DNA of 7,521 bases from Bacteroidales bacterium UBA6346 (GTDB lineage: Bacteria > Bacteroidota > Bacteroidia > Bacteroidales > UBA932). The position numbers were made by a program, and so were the translations under genes. A model generated the notes under the pieces. The model did no database searches. It saw only the letters and a program-made list of their open reading frames with translations, and was not told the DNA's origin. Below are positions 1 to 6,600 of the stretch, piece by piece; within the stretch, counting starts at the first letter, position 1; every line of letters begins with the position of its first letter. The stretch is from assembly GCA_002438905.1 (NCBI GenBank), contig DJSA01000094.1, forward strand, positions 1-7,521. The letters run 5' to 3'.

Positions 1-110
1 ATCTGCTCGATGTAACGACCGTCGCGAGGTGCGCGGGTGTCGGCCACAACAATGTGGAAGAATGCGAAATTCTTCTTTCCGTGGCGCTGAAGACGAATTT
101 TAACAGCCAT
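1..110 (-). CDS. rpsP: 30S ribosomal protein S16, N-terminal part (cut by window edge)
   Basis: S16 is a small protein of the 30S subunit that binds 16S rRNA and helps subunit assembly. Only the first 36 codons lie in the window; the gene continues past base 1. The reverse strand from the ATG at 110-108 reads MAVKIRLQRHGKKNFAFFHI and then VVADTRAPRDGRYIEQ, which is the well-conserved S16 start (MAVKIRLxRxGxKxxPxYxIVVADxRxPRDGRxIE). The leader just upstream (111-150) is very A/T-rich with no Shine-Dalgarno sequence, as is usual for highly expressed Bacteroidota genes. A good promoter match lies at 203-173 on the same strand. The gene is divergent from the DUF2147-yidD pair. The identification is near certain; only the length cannot be judged. 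Confidence 0.96.
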   Translation of the reverse strand, partial: MAVKIRLQRHGKKNFAFFHIVVADTRAPRDGRYIEQ

Positions 111-172
111 TGTGAATCTGTTTTAAATAATTAATTAAATACCTTATGCTTTCCTACCCGAGGAAAAGCCCG

Positions 173-203
173 CAAAATTAGACATTTTATGTTAAATTTG
201 CAA
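173..203 (-). promoter_or_regulatory. Promoter for rpsP, Bacteroidota -33/-7 type
   Basis: On the minus strand, TTG (203-201) is followed by exactly 20 nt and then TAATTTTG (180-173), a full match to the Bacteroidota -7 consensus TAnnTTTG with a usual spacing to the -33 element. Transcription would start near 166-168 and give a leader of roughly 55-60 nt before the rpsP ATG. This is a motif match only; no start site has been measured. Confidence 0.65.
193..200 (+). promoter_or_regulatory. Candidate -7 element for the DUF2147-yidD pair
   Basis: TAAATTTG matches TAnnTTTG fully on the plus strand, but no TTG lies 19-21 nt upstream (that position is C/G-rich), so the -33 element is missing or poor. 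The motif sits inside the rpsP promoter spacer, so both promoters could hardly be used at once. The leader to the DUF2147 start would be about 85 nt. Confidence 0.35.
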
Positions 204-290
204 GCGGTACATTTATTGACCGGCATCGCGCCGCCGCGCATCTTGGCGCCGCCGTTGCGTCATGGAAGGAGAAATACAATACCATATTAT

Positions 291-764
291 ATGAAAAAGA
301 AAATCATCATTGCCTTGGGCTCGCTCTTCGCGCTGTTCGCAGGCACCACGGCGCTCTCTGCACAGGAGTCCCGCAACAACACCGCCGACGGCATCATCGG
401 CAACTATTTCATCGACTACAACGGCGAACAGTCCAAGGTCCGCTGCTACAGGGAGGCCGACGGCACCTACACCTTCCTCAACTATTGGTGTGCGAATATG
501 TACGACAAGAACGGCAACATCTTCCTCGACACCAAGAATCCCGACAAGGCTCTCCGCAACAAGCCCTGCAACGAGATGATAATCATGTGGAACCTTAAGT
601 ACAACCCTGAGAAGAAGCATTGGAAAGGGAAAATTTACGATCCGACAAGCGGTATCCGCGTCGACGCCACGGTCCAGTTCACCAAGGACAATATGATTGC
701 CGTGCGCGGCTCGGTACTGGGTATCGGAAAGACCGTTAAGTGGAAGCCGATAGCAGCGGAATAA
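291..764 (+). CDS. Secreted DUF2147 family protein
   Basis: This is a 157-residue protein of unknown function belonging to the DUF2147 family of exported proteins common in Bacteroidota and Proteobacteria. A signal peptide is plain: MKKK, a hydrophobic core at about residues 5-22 and an Ala-x-Ala-like cleavage region (ALSA, then QES) near residue 24. The mature part carries the family pattern: a GNYFIDYNGE segment (37-46) near the start, then DTKNPDKALRNKP (80-92), WKGKIYDPTSG (111-121) and a C-terminal VRG..LGIGKTVKW stretch (138-151). The ATG at 291 was chosen because it begins the signal peptide; an in-frame ATG at 189 would add 34 residues that hide it. An AAGGAG run (266-271) lies about 20 nt upstream, too far to act as a normal ribosome site. 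It is followed after 23 nt by yidD on the same strand, so the two are probably co-transcribed. Three cysteines (52, 67, 93) follow the signal peptide; whether they pair is unknown. Confidence 0.87.
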   Translation: MKKKIIIALGSLFALFAGTTALSAQESRNNTADGIIGNYFIDYNGEQSKVRCYREADGTYTFLNYWCANMYDKNGNIFLDTKNPDKALRNKPCNEMIIMWNLKYNPEKKHWKGKIYDPTSGIRVDATVQFTKDNMIAVRGSVLGIGKTVKWKPIAAE

Positions 765-787
765 GGAGTGCGACGGGGCAGCCTGCC

Positions 788-1051
788 ATGGGACAGAATC
801 TTGGCGCTTTAGGAAAATTCAGAGCGGTGGCGAGAAAAATCGCCATCGCACCTTTTGTCTGTCTCATCAAGTTCTATCGGGTATGCATCTCGCCTCTGAA
901 GCCTCCGACTTGCCGCTTCACTCCGACATGCTCGGAGTATGCACTGCAGGCATTCAGAAAACATGGACCATTCAAAGGGCTGGTTCTCACGGTGTGGCGG
1001 ATTCTCCGCTGCAACCCTTGGGGCGGGAGCGGATATGACCCCGTTCCGTAG
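788..1051 (+). CDS. yidD: Membrane protein insertion efficiency factor YidD
   Basis: YidD is a small, amphipathic inner-membrane-associated protein that helps insertion of membrane proteins by the YidC/Sec route. The 87-residue product matches the family along its length: APFVCLIKFYRVCISPLKPP (21-40), the Cys motif CRFTPTCSEYALQA (42-55), then KHGPFKGLVLTVWRILRCNP (58-77) and a terminal WGGSGYDPVP (78-87). I chose the ATG at 788, which gives a normal family length. A GTG at 740 in the same frame would add 16 poorly conserved residues and overlap the DUF2147 gene. There is no close Shine-Dalgarno sequence. yidD usually lies directly downstream of rnpA on the same strand; here rnpA is close (261 bp away) but on the opposite strand, facing it. 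Transcription should end at the hairpin at 1211-1262. Confidence 0.93.
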   Translation: MGQNLGALGKFRAVARKIAIAPFVCLIKFYRVCISPLKPPTCRFTPTCSEYALQAFRKHGPFKGLVLTVWRILRCNPWGGSGYDPVP

Positions 1052-1073
1052 GCCTGAGGCGTGTGTAGTGGCT

Positions 1074-1103
1074 AAAACAACAAAAACAACAGTTAAAACA
1101 ACA
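1074..1103 (+). repeat. Three copies of AAAACAACA downstream of yidD
   Basis: The 9-mer AAAACAACA occurs at 1074-1082, 1083-1091 and 1095-1103: the first two are directly joined and the third follows after GTT. The stretch up to about 1116 is nearly free of G on the plus strand and would be unstructured in a yidD transcript. It is non-coding as far as I can tell. No function is known to me; it could be a protein-binding or RNase-sensitive 3' UTR segment, or simple-sequence slippage. Confidence 0.6.
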
Positions 1104-1210
1104 GTATTTACAACTAGGGGACGCTTGGAATGGGCGACATTTGCACTCGGAAAAACTATTGACTTTTGTGGCGTTCTCCTATATGTGCAAATCCAATCTC
1201 TAAAACGCGT

Positions 1211-1262
1211 CACAAAAAATATCGGCGGAAATGGGTCTCATTTTCCGCCGATATTTTTTGTG
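1211..1262. terminator. Bidirectional intrinsic terminator between yidD and rnpA
   Basis: A perfect 21-bp inverted repeat (1211-1231 paired with 1242-1262) encloses a 10-nt loop. With one bulged T the stem extends a further two pairs to leave a 5-nt loop. Each arm has a GC core (CGGCGGAAA / TTTCCGCCG) flanked outside by a run of six A or six T, so on either strand the hairpin is followed by a T tract. It can therefore end both the plus-strand DUF2147-yidD transcript and the minus-strand operon that finishes with rnpA. Confidence 0.92.
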
Positions 1263-1311
1263 TACGGGAGAAGAAAAAGCGGTCTATTTCATCGCAAAAG
1301 TCCCCTCCCTT

Positions 1312-1680
1312 TCAGTTGTTTCTGTTCTTGGCGGAGATTCGCTTAAGGATGGTGCCGACTTGTGTGAAGATGGTGTCGTAGGGGAGGAGTTCCTTGCTGT
1401 TGTAGATGAACAAGATGTCGGTCTGGGAGTCCCGGATGACATCCTTCTGGAGCCGGTAAGCCTCCCGTATTCGGCGCTTTATGAGGTTGCGTTTCACCGC
1501 TCTTTTGAACATCTTCTTCGGCACGGAGACCATTATCCTTGAGAATCCCTTGTCATTGTCAGCGCTGCAGAAGCGAAAGGATCCCTCTGTGCCGTAACGT
1601 CCCCTGGCAAGAAGATGTGAAACGCTCTTCTCACCGCAAATCCTTTCATTTTTGGAGAAAGTGAGGGGAGCGGCATCCAT
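1312..1680 (-). CDS. rnpA: Ribonuclease P protein component
   Basis: RnpA binds the catalytic RNase P RNA and helps it cut the 5' leader from precursor tRNAs. The 122-residue product has the family layout: an early LTFSKNERICGEKSV segment (6-20), a beta-strand IMVSVPKKMF (49-58), then the basic RNR motif KRAVKRNLIKRRIREAYR (59-76), which forms the RNA-binding helix. A C-terminal TDILFIYNSKELLPYDTI (87-104) matches the usual DxVxxxRxxxxxxxxxEl region in position. Length is normal. It is the last gene of a minus-strand run (SUI1-like, DUF4271, hemD, rnpA), beginning 48 nt after hemD ends, and is followed by the strong terminator at 1211-1262. In many bacteria rnpA sits beside rpmH and yidD; here it sits beside hemD, and yidD faces it. 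Confidence 0.95.
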   Translation of the reverse strand: MDAAPLTFSKNERICGEKSVSHLLARGRYGTEGSFRFCSADNDKGFSRIMVSVPKKMFKRAVKRNLIKRRIREAYRLQKDVIRDSQTDILFIYNSKELLPYDTIFTQVGTILKRISAKNRNN

Positions 1681-1728
1681 ATACCCGAAACATTGAGGAA
1701 TTTTACAGCCCGTTTATCGGCATCATTT

Positions 1729-2490
1729 TTAATGCTCGTTGACGAGGTAGTTTTCCAAAGCTTTTGACACGGAAGGAATTTCAGGCGTTGGCGCGGAAAT
1801 CTCTATCTTTAGCCCGGCTTCCTCCATCGCTTTGACGACTGAGCGTCCGTATGTGATGAACTTGATGTTTTCTTGCTTGAATTCAGGGAAATTGGCGTAA
1901 AGTGATTTTACGTCGGCAGCATTAAACACGACAATTACATCATATTTATGAAGGTCGATCTCCTTAAGATCTTGAGGGACAGATTTGACGAAAACTCCGG
2001 TTGAAAAATCGAGTTGCGTGGATTCGAACAACTTCGTTATCGCGTCCTTTCCTGTTGCATCACTCGTGGTTATCAGAAATTTCTCGCCCTTGTGTTTCGG
2101 GCCGATCAGACTCATCACGGATTCGGGCTTGCCGTCGCCGAAGAAAATCTTCCTTTTTCTGTATACGATGTGTTTCTGCAGATAGTTTGCGACGATTTCC
2201 GTTGTGCAGAAATATTTCATTGTCTCCGGAATCCTTACGCGGAGTTCGTCACAAATCTGAAAAAAGGCGTCAATGGTAGTCCTCGCCGAAAACACGATGG
2301 CCGTGTAGTCGGAGATGTTGATCTTCTGTGCCCTGAACTCACGTGAGGTTAGAGGTTCTGTTCGGAAAAACGGGAAAAAGTCGAACTTTACTCCGAATTT
2401 TTCTGCAAGAGCATCGTAAGGAGAGGCCGTCTGAGGCTGCTTTTGAGAGATGAGGATATTCTTCGCGCTCATATCTTTAAAGTTCATCAA
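1729..2490 (-). CDS. hemD: Uroporphyrinogen-III synthase
   Basis: HemD is a cytoplasmic enzyme that closes linear hydroxymethylbilane, with inversion of ring D, to uroporphyrinogen III, the precursor of haem, sirohaem and cobalamin. The 253-residue product has the two-lobed family pattern rather than strong catalytic motifs: an N-terminal strand KNILISQKQP (10-19), FSARTTIDAFFQIC in the first lobe, KYFCTTEIVANYLQK, and in the second lobe a hydrophobic strand VIVVFNAADVKSL followed by the diagnostic ITYGRSVVKAMEEAGLKIEI and APTPEIPSVSKALENYL. A family Thr in the GxxTAxA-like loop appears as Ser here. The closely similar arrangement beside rnpA is typical of Bacteroidales, while in enterobacteria hemD goes with hemC. 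Start choice: Met1 at 2490 and Met7 (2472) are both possible. The gap to the upstream DUF4271 gene is 28 nt, so co-transcription is likely. Confidence 0.9.
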   Translation of the reverse strand: MMNFKDMSAKNILISQKQPQTASPYDALAEKFGVKFDFFPFFRTEPLTSREFRAQKINISDYTAIVFSARTTIDAFFQICDELRVRIPETMKYFCTTEIVANYLQKHIVYRKRKIFFGDGKPESVMSLIGPKHKGEKFLITTSDATGKDAITKLFESTQLDFSTGVFVKSVPQDLKEIDLHKYDVIVVFNAADVKSLYANFPEFKQENIKFITYGRSVVKAMEEAGLKIEISAPTPEIPSVSKALENYLVNEH

Positions 2491-2518
2491 TAAACCGGTG
2501 TCAACTGCCGGAAAACGT

Positions 2519-3154
2519 CTAAAAAATCACTGCCGAGATCACCAACAATGCTGTCGGCAGGATTTCAAGGGCGCAAAGGTACAAAATTGCTGTCAAATAA
2601 TTGCTATCATAGGCAAAAATTTGAAATCTTCGTATCAGAAACATTAAATACAATACCCCTGTGATACAATACATTACAATGAGCGATGCATTCGTTCCGA
2701 CATTGGCTGATTTCAAAAACACCGCTGCGAGGAACAGGGCGAATGTGAGCATTATCCCAAAATTCTTCGGGCATCCTACGGCTGCATCGCGGACTTTTGC
2801 ACTGAACCTTCTGAACGGCATCATATGCCCGAGTGCCAGACAGAGCAAAATGTATCCGAGTACTATCCCGGCGATGCAGGGAAGACGATAATCGGACGGC
2901 AGCGTTTCCATCCACTCCGGCGTGTAGAGACCGCATCTCCATACAGTCGTTATTAGGCTGGGGATGCTGAGCCAAAACACAAGGTCGCGGCTGCGCTGTA
3001 CTTTCTTGCTGTCCTCGATTCTTATGCAGGTTGCGGTCCTCAATAGCCCAGCCCACAGCATCGGGAACAAATTCACGAACTGCGGCAGCACCGGCAGTAA
3101 CGCCAGCAGAGCCACGCCGGCCGCAATTGTCAATGTGAGTTGTTCAATGTTCAT
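2519..3154 (-). CDS. DUF4271 family integral membrane protein
   Basis: This 211-residue protein of unknown function is almost entirely hydrophobic, with about six membrane helices. They lie near TIAAGVALLALLPVL (N-terminal), DLVFWLSIPSLITTVW, IAGIVLGYILLCLALGH, FGIMLTFALFLAAVFL, LIVMYCITGVLYLMFLI and ILYLCALEILPTALLVISAV at the C terminus. Basic loops such as RRFSAKVRD and RRF lie between helices. The family is known mainly from Bacteroidota, where it is commonly found just before hemD; I know of no assigned function. I chose the ATG at 3154, four bases after the SUI1-like gene stops. An ATG at 3181 in the same frame would add nine polar residues and overlap that gene by 23 bases. Either way it should be translationally coupled to its upstream neighbour. 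A role in haem or envelope biology would be only a guess from position. Confidence 0.85.
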   Translation of the reverse strand: MNIEQLTLTIAAGVALLALLPVLPQFVNLFPMLWAGLLRTATCIRIEDSKKVQRSRDLVFWLSIPSLITTVWRCGLYTPEWMETLPSDYRLPCIAGIVLGYILLCLALGHMMPFRRFSAKVRDAAVGCPKNFGIMLTFALFLAAVFLKSANVGTNASLIVMYCITGVLYLMFLIRRFQIFAYDSNYLTAILYLCALEILPTALLVISAVIF

Positions 3155-3158
3155 GTTT

Positions 3159-3506
3159 TCAGTTCCCTCTCTTCGCGCCATATCCGGCAGCCTTCAGCAG
3201 TTCCGTCACCTTGTCGCGGAAGTCGCCCTGAATGACAATCTCCCCATCCTTGGCGCTGCCTCCGACTCCGCACTTGACCTTGAGCATCTTCCCCAGCTCC
3301 TTTAGGTCGTCCTCGCGTCCGACGAATCCGCTCACGAGCGTCACCTGCTTCCCCGCGCGCCCCTTGCGGTCAATCTTCACCACAAGTCTTTGCTTCGAGG
3401 GTTCAAGCGTCTCTGCTTCAGGCTCTTCATCTGCCTGATACTGAAAGTCCGGATTGGTCGAAAACACCACTCCGAGCCTGCTTTTCCAATCGTTATCCGC
3501 TGCCAT
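3159..3506 (-). CDS. SUI1/eIF1-like translation initiation factor (YciH family)
   Basis: The 115-residue product is a bacterial member of the SUI1/eIF1 family, related to E. coli YciH. Eukaryotic eIF1 binds the small ribosomal subunit near the P site and checks start-codon choice; YciH is thought to act in a similar place, but its role in Bacteroidota is not settled. Residues 1-38 are a variable acidic lead (ADEEPEAETLEPS). The core begins at RLVVKIDRKGRAGKQVTLVSG (40-60), carries the basic RKGRAGKQVT loop, continues with EDDLKELGKMLKVKCGVGGS (65-84) and ends with DGEIVIQGDFRDKVTELLKAAG (87-108); all are recognisable family segments. It is the first gene of the minus-strand operon leading to DUF4271, hemD and rnpA, with a promoter match 53-60 nt upstream of its ATG. 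The stop lies four bases before the DUF4271 start. Confidence 0.92.
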   Translation of the reverse strand: MAADNDWKSRLGVVFSTNPDFQYQADEEPEAETLEPSKQRLVVKIDRKGRAGKQVTLVSGFVGREDDLKELGKMLKVKCGVGGSAKDGEIVIQGDFRDKVTELLKAAGYGAKRGN

Positions 3507-3554
3507 AATTATCTGAACGTATTTGCTGGGCAGTTTTAAAGTCCGGCGTTTATT

Positions 3555-3587
3555 TTTGCAAATATAGCCAATCTATTTGTATATTTG
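3555..3587 (+). promoter_or_regulatory. Promoter for the GT117 gene, Bacteroidota type
   Basis: TTTG (3555-3558) is followed by 21 nt and then TATATTTG (3580-3587), a full -7 consensus match. Transcription would begin near 3593-3596, giving a leader of about 60 nt. The ATG at 3656 is preceded by A/T-rich sequence and no Shine-Dalgarno site. Confidence 0.6.
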
Positions 3588-3590
3588 CAG
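3559..3590 (-). promoter_or_regulatory. Promoter for the SUI1-DUF4271-hemD-rnpA operon
   Basis: On the minus strand TATATTTG (3566-3559) is a full -7 match. The expected -33 position, 21 nt upstream, reads CTG (3590-3588) instead of TTG, so it is the weaker of the two divergent promoters. The leader to the SUI1-like ATG would be about 45-50 nt. The two -7 elements together form a perfect 10-bp inverted repeat (TGCAAATATA at 3557-3566, TATATTTGCA at 3580-3589). Confidence 0.5.
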
Positions 3591-3655
3591 GTTGTTCGGC
3601 AAACAAAAAAGCCTTTTGTGCGGATGGTTTCGCGGCAGGGGCATCATATATTTAT

Positions 3656-6600
3656 ATGGATAAAAAAAGATTCAATCTCTGGAATTATGTGACCTCGGCG
3701 GCAGTGTTCGTCATTTCAGCAGTCACATATCTTCTGACAATCGAACCCACCGCATCGTTCTGGGACTGCGGGGAGTTCATCGCATCGTCATATAAACTTG
3801 AAGTAGGACATCCGCCGGGAAACCCTGTGTTTCAGCTGATTGCGCGCTTCTGCACGATGTTTACGGACAAGATGCACGCGGCTGTGGCAGTGAATTCGAT
3901 GAGCGCGATATGCTCTGCGCTGACGATATTTTTCCTTTATCTTACGATAGTGTTTCTCGCGAAGCGCATCGCAAAACCCGACGAAAACGGGCGATATTCC
4001 ATAGGCAAGGCGCTCGCGATTTACGGAAGCGGAGCCGTCGGAGCACTCTCATACTGCTTCTCCGACACATTCTGGTTCTCGGCGGTCGAGGGGGAGGTCT
4101 ATGCGATGTCCTCGCTCTTCACGGCGCTCGTGTTTTGGGCGATGACGAAGTGGTACGAACAGGCAGACGAACCTTACGCGAACCGCTGGATTGTGCTGAT
4201 CTGCTTCCTGATGGGACTCTCGATAGGTGTGCACCTGCTGAACCTGCTGACGATTCCGTGCCTCGTGTTCCTCTATTATTATAGGAAACGTGAGGACAAG
4301 GGATATTCATTCCGGCAGCTCGTGGGAATCTTCGCGCTCTCGTGCGTGATACTGGCGCTTATCCTCTTTGTGATAATACCTTACCTTCCGAAGACGGCTG
4401 CCTATTTCGACCTGCTCTTCGTGAACACCTTCCATCTGCCTTACAACTCGGGCGCGGTCTTCTTTATGGTGTTGCTCTTCGCGCTCTGCTTCTGGGGACT
4501 TTTCGTAACGATGAAAAGGCAGAAGGCGTTTCTCAACACGCTGCTGCTGTGCTTCACGACCATCGTCGTGGGATTCTCGGTGTTCTCGATTGTGATTATC
4601 CGTTCATGCGCGCACACGCCGACCAACGAGTACCAGCCCGATAACCCTTTCACCCTCTGCCGCTACCTCAGCCGCGAGCAGTACGGGAGCACCCCGCTCA
4701 TTTACGGACAATATTTCGACTCTGACTACTACATCGAGGACGACTGGTACTGGGCTCCGATGGACGGGAAGTACATCAAGGCCCCGTCGTTCGGCAACAT
4801 CGTCTATAAGAGCGGCGACAAGATGCTCTTCCCGCGTATGTGGAACAGCGGCAACGGCGTGGATGACCGCTACAAGCAGTTCTACGCTTCCTATATGAAG
4901 AACGGCGCCAAGCAGGGAGGACGCTACCGCAAACCTACCATGGGCGAGAACCTCAGCTTCTTCTTTGATTACCAGCTGAACTGGATGTACTGGCGCTATT
5001 TCATGTGGAACTTCGCCGGCCGTCAGAATGACGTCCACAGCCCGAGCCCGGGCGAGCTTTTCGAGGGCAACTGGGAGAGCGGCATCCCGCTCATAGACGA
5101 GATTCGTCTCGGGGACCAGAGCGATGCCCCGGACTATCTCAAGGAAAACAAGGGAAAGAACCACTACTATATGCTGCCTCTGCTTCTGGGACTTATCGGT
5201 CTGTTCTTCCAGTTCGCTAGGGACAAGCGGGGCTGCTGGGTCACCTTTTTGCTGTTTTTCATGACGGGAATCGCGATTGTGATATACCTCAACCAGCCGC
5301 CGTTCCAGGTGCGCGAGAGGGACTACGCCTACGCCGGCTCTTTCTACGCCTTTGCAATCTGGATAGGGTTCGCTGTGCTGGCTCTGTACACATGGATTGA
5401 GGAACTGCTCGCCAAGAAGAAAGTCTCCTCCGAGGCTGCCGGAGCCGCGGTTTCTGCTGCCGTTACGCTTGTCTGCCTCGGTGTACCGGCGCTCATGGGT
5501 GCTGAGAACTGGGACGACCACGATAGGAGTCACCGCCGCACGGCCGTCGAGATGGCCTACAACTATCTCAATTCCTGCGGCGAGAACGGCATCCTGATAA
5601 CCCACGGCGACAACGACACCTTCCCGCTCTGGTATGCCCAGGAGGTGGAGGAGTGCCGTCCGGACGTGCGCATTGTGAACACCTCGCTGCTCGGAACCGA
5701 TTGGCACATAGACCAGATGAAGTGGGCCTGCAACAAGTCCGCCCCGCTCGATCTGAGCGTCGGCCCGCGCCAGTATCTCTACGGTACCAACGATTTCGTC
5801 CACATCTACGACACCCGCGACAGCGCCATACTCCTTTCCGACGTGATGAGAGTATTTCGTCACCCGTCCGCGAAGGTTCCGCTCTCTTCGGGCAAAATGG
5901 TGGATTACATCTGCTCTCGCAAGCTCGTGGTTCCGGTGAACAAGGAGAATGTGATAAAGTCCGGAATCCTCGACAAGAAATATGAGTCTCAGATTCCGGA
6001 GTATATCGTGCTGACTATGTCGCCGAAGAAGGACTACATTTCCAAGCCTGAGCTGTTCATGCTCGATCTGCTTTCGAACTATCAGTGGGATAGGCCGATA
6101 CATCTTCTGAATATGGGCGGTGACCTGAACATGGGCATCAAGGACTATCTTGAGTATGACGGGTTCTCCTACAAGTTCGTCCCTATCCGTAACCGCCAAC
6201 GCACTTCGGAGGTTGGGTTCGCCGATCCGGACAGGCTCTATGACATGATGACAAAGGTCTATAAGTGGGACGCGCTCAGCTATCCGGACTACTACGCCGA
6301 CAATCAGCACCTCTACACTTTCTGCGGAGTCCTCTCGCAGCGCGCCATTTTTGTGAACGTTGCCAAGGAGATGGTTAAGGCAGGTCATCCGGAGCGTGCG
6401 GTTGAGATGCTCGACAAGTGCCAGACCTGCGTGCCGGAGAAGAACTATCCGCTGGACATTTCCTATCTCGGCTACTCCAACGAGCTGATGATCATGGATA
6501 TGATTAACCTCTATTATGTCCTCGGAGAGACGGAAAAGGCCTCCGACCTTGCCACCCGCTTCCTCGACAAGATGTTCCAGTCCGTCAACTTCTTCTTCCA

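Noticed and set aside
189..290. A 34-residue N-terminal extension of the DUF2147 protein from an ATG at 189.
   Set aside because: It would bury a clear signal peptide beginning at 291, and the added residues (many Pro and Arg) do not look like part of the family.
740..787. A longer YidD starting at a GTG at 740.
   Set aside because: It overlaps the DUF2147 gene by 25 bases and adds residues that do not match the family; the ATG at 788 gives a normal length.
1068..1116. Lys-Thr-Thr repeats in one frame (KTTKTTVKTTVFTT) that look like a threonine-operon leader peptide before a terminator.
   Set aside because: The frame has no stop before the hairpin but runs through it to about 1346, there is no amino-acid biosynthesis gene downstream, and the hairpin is explained as a two-way terminator. 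The reading simply follows from the AAAACAACA repeat.
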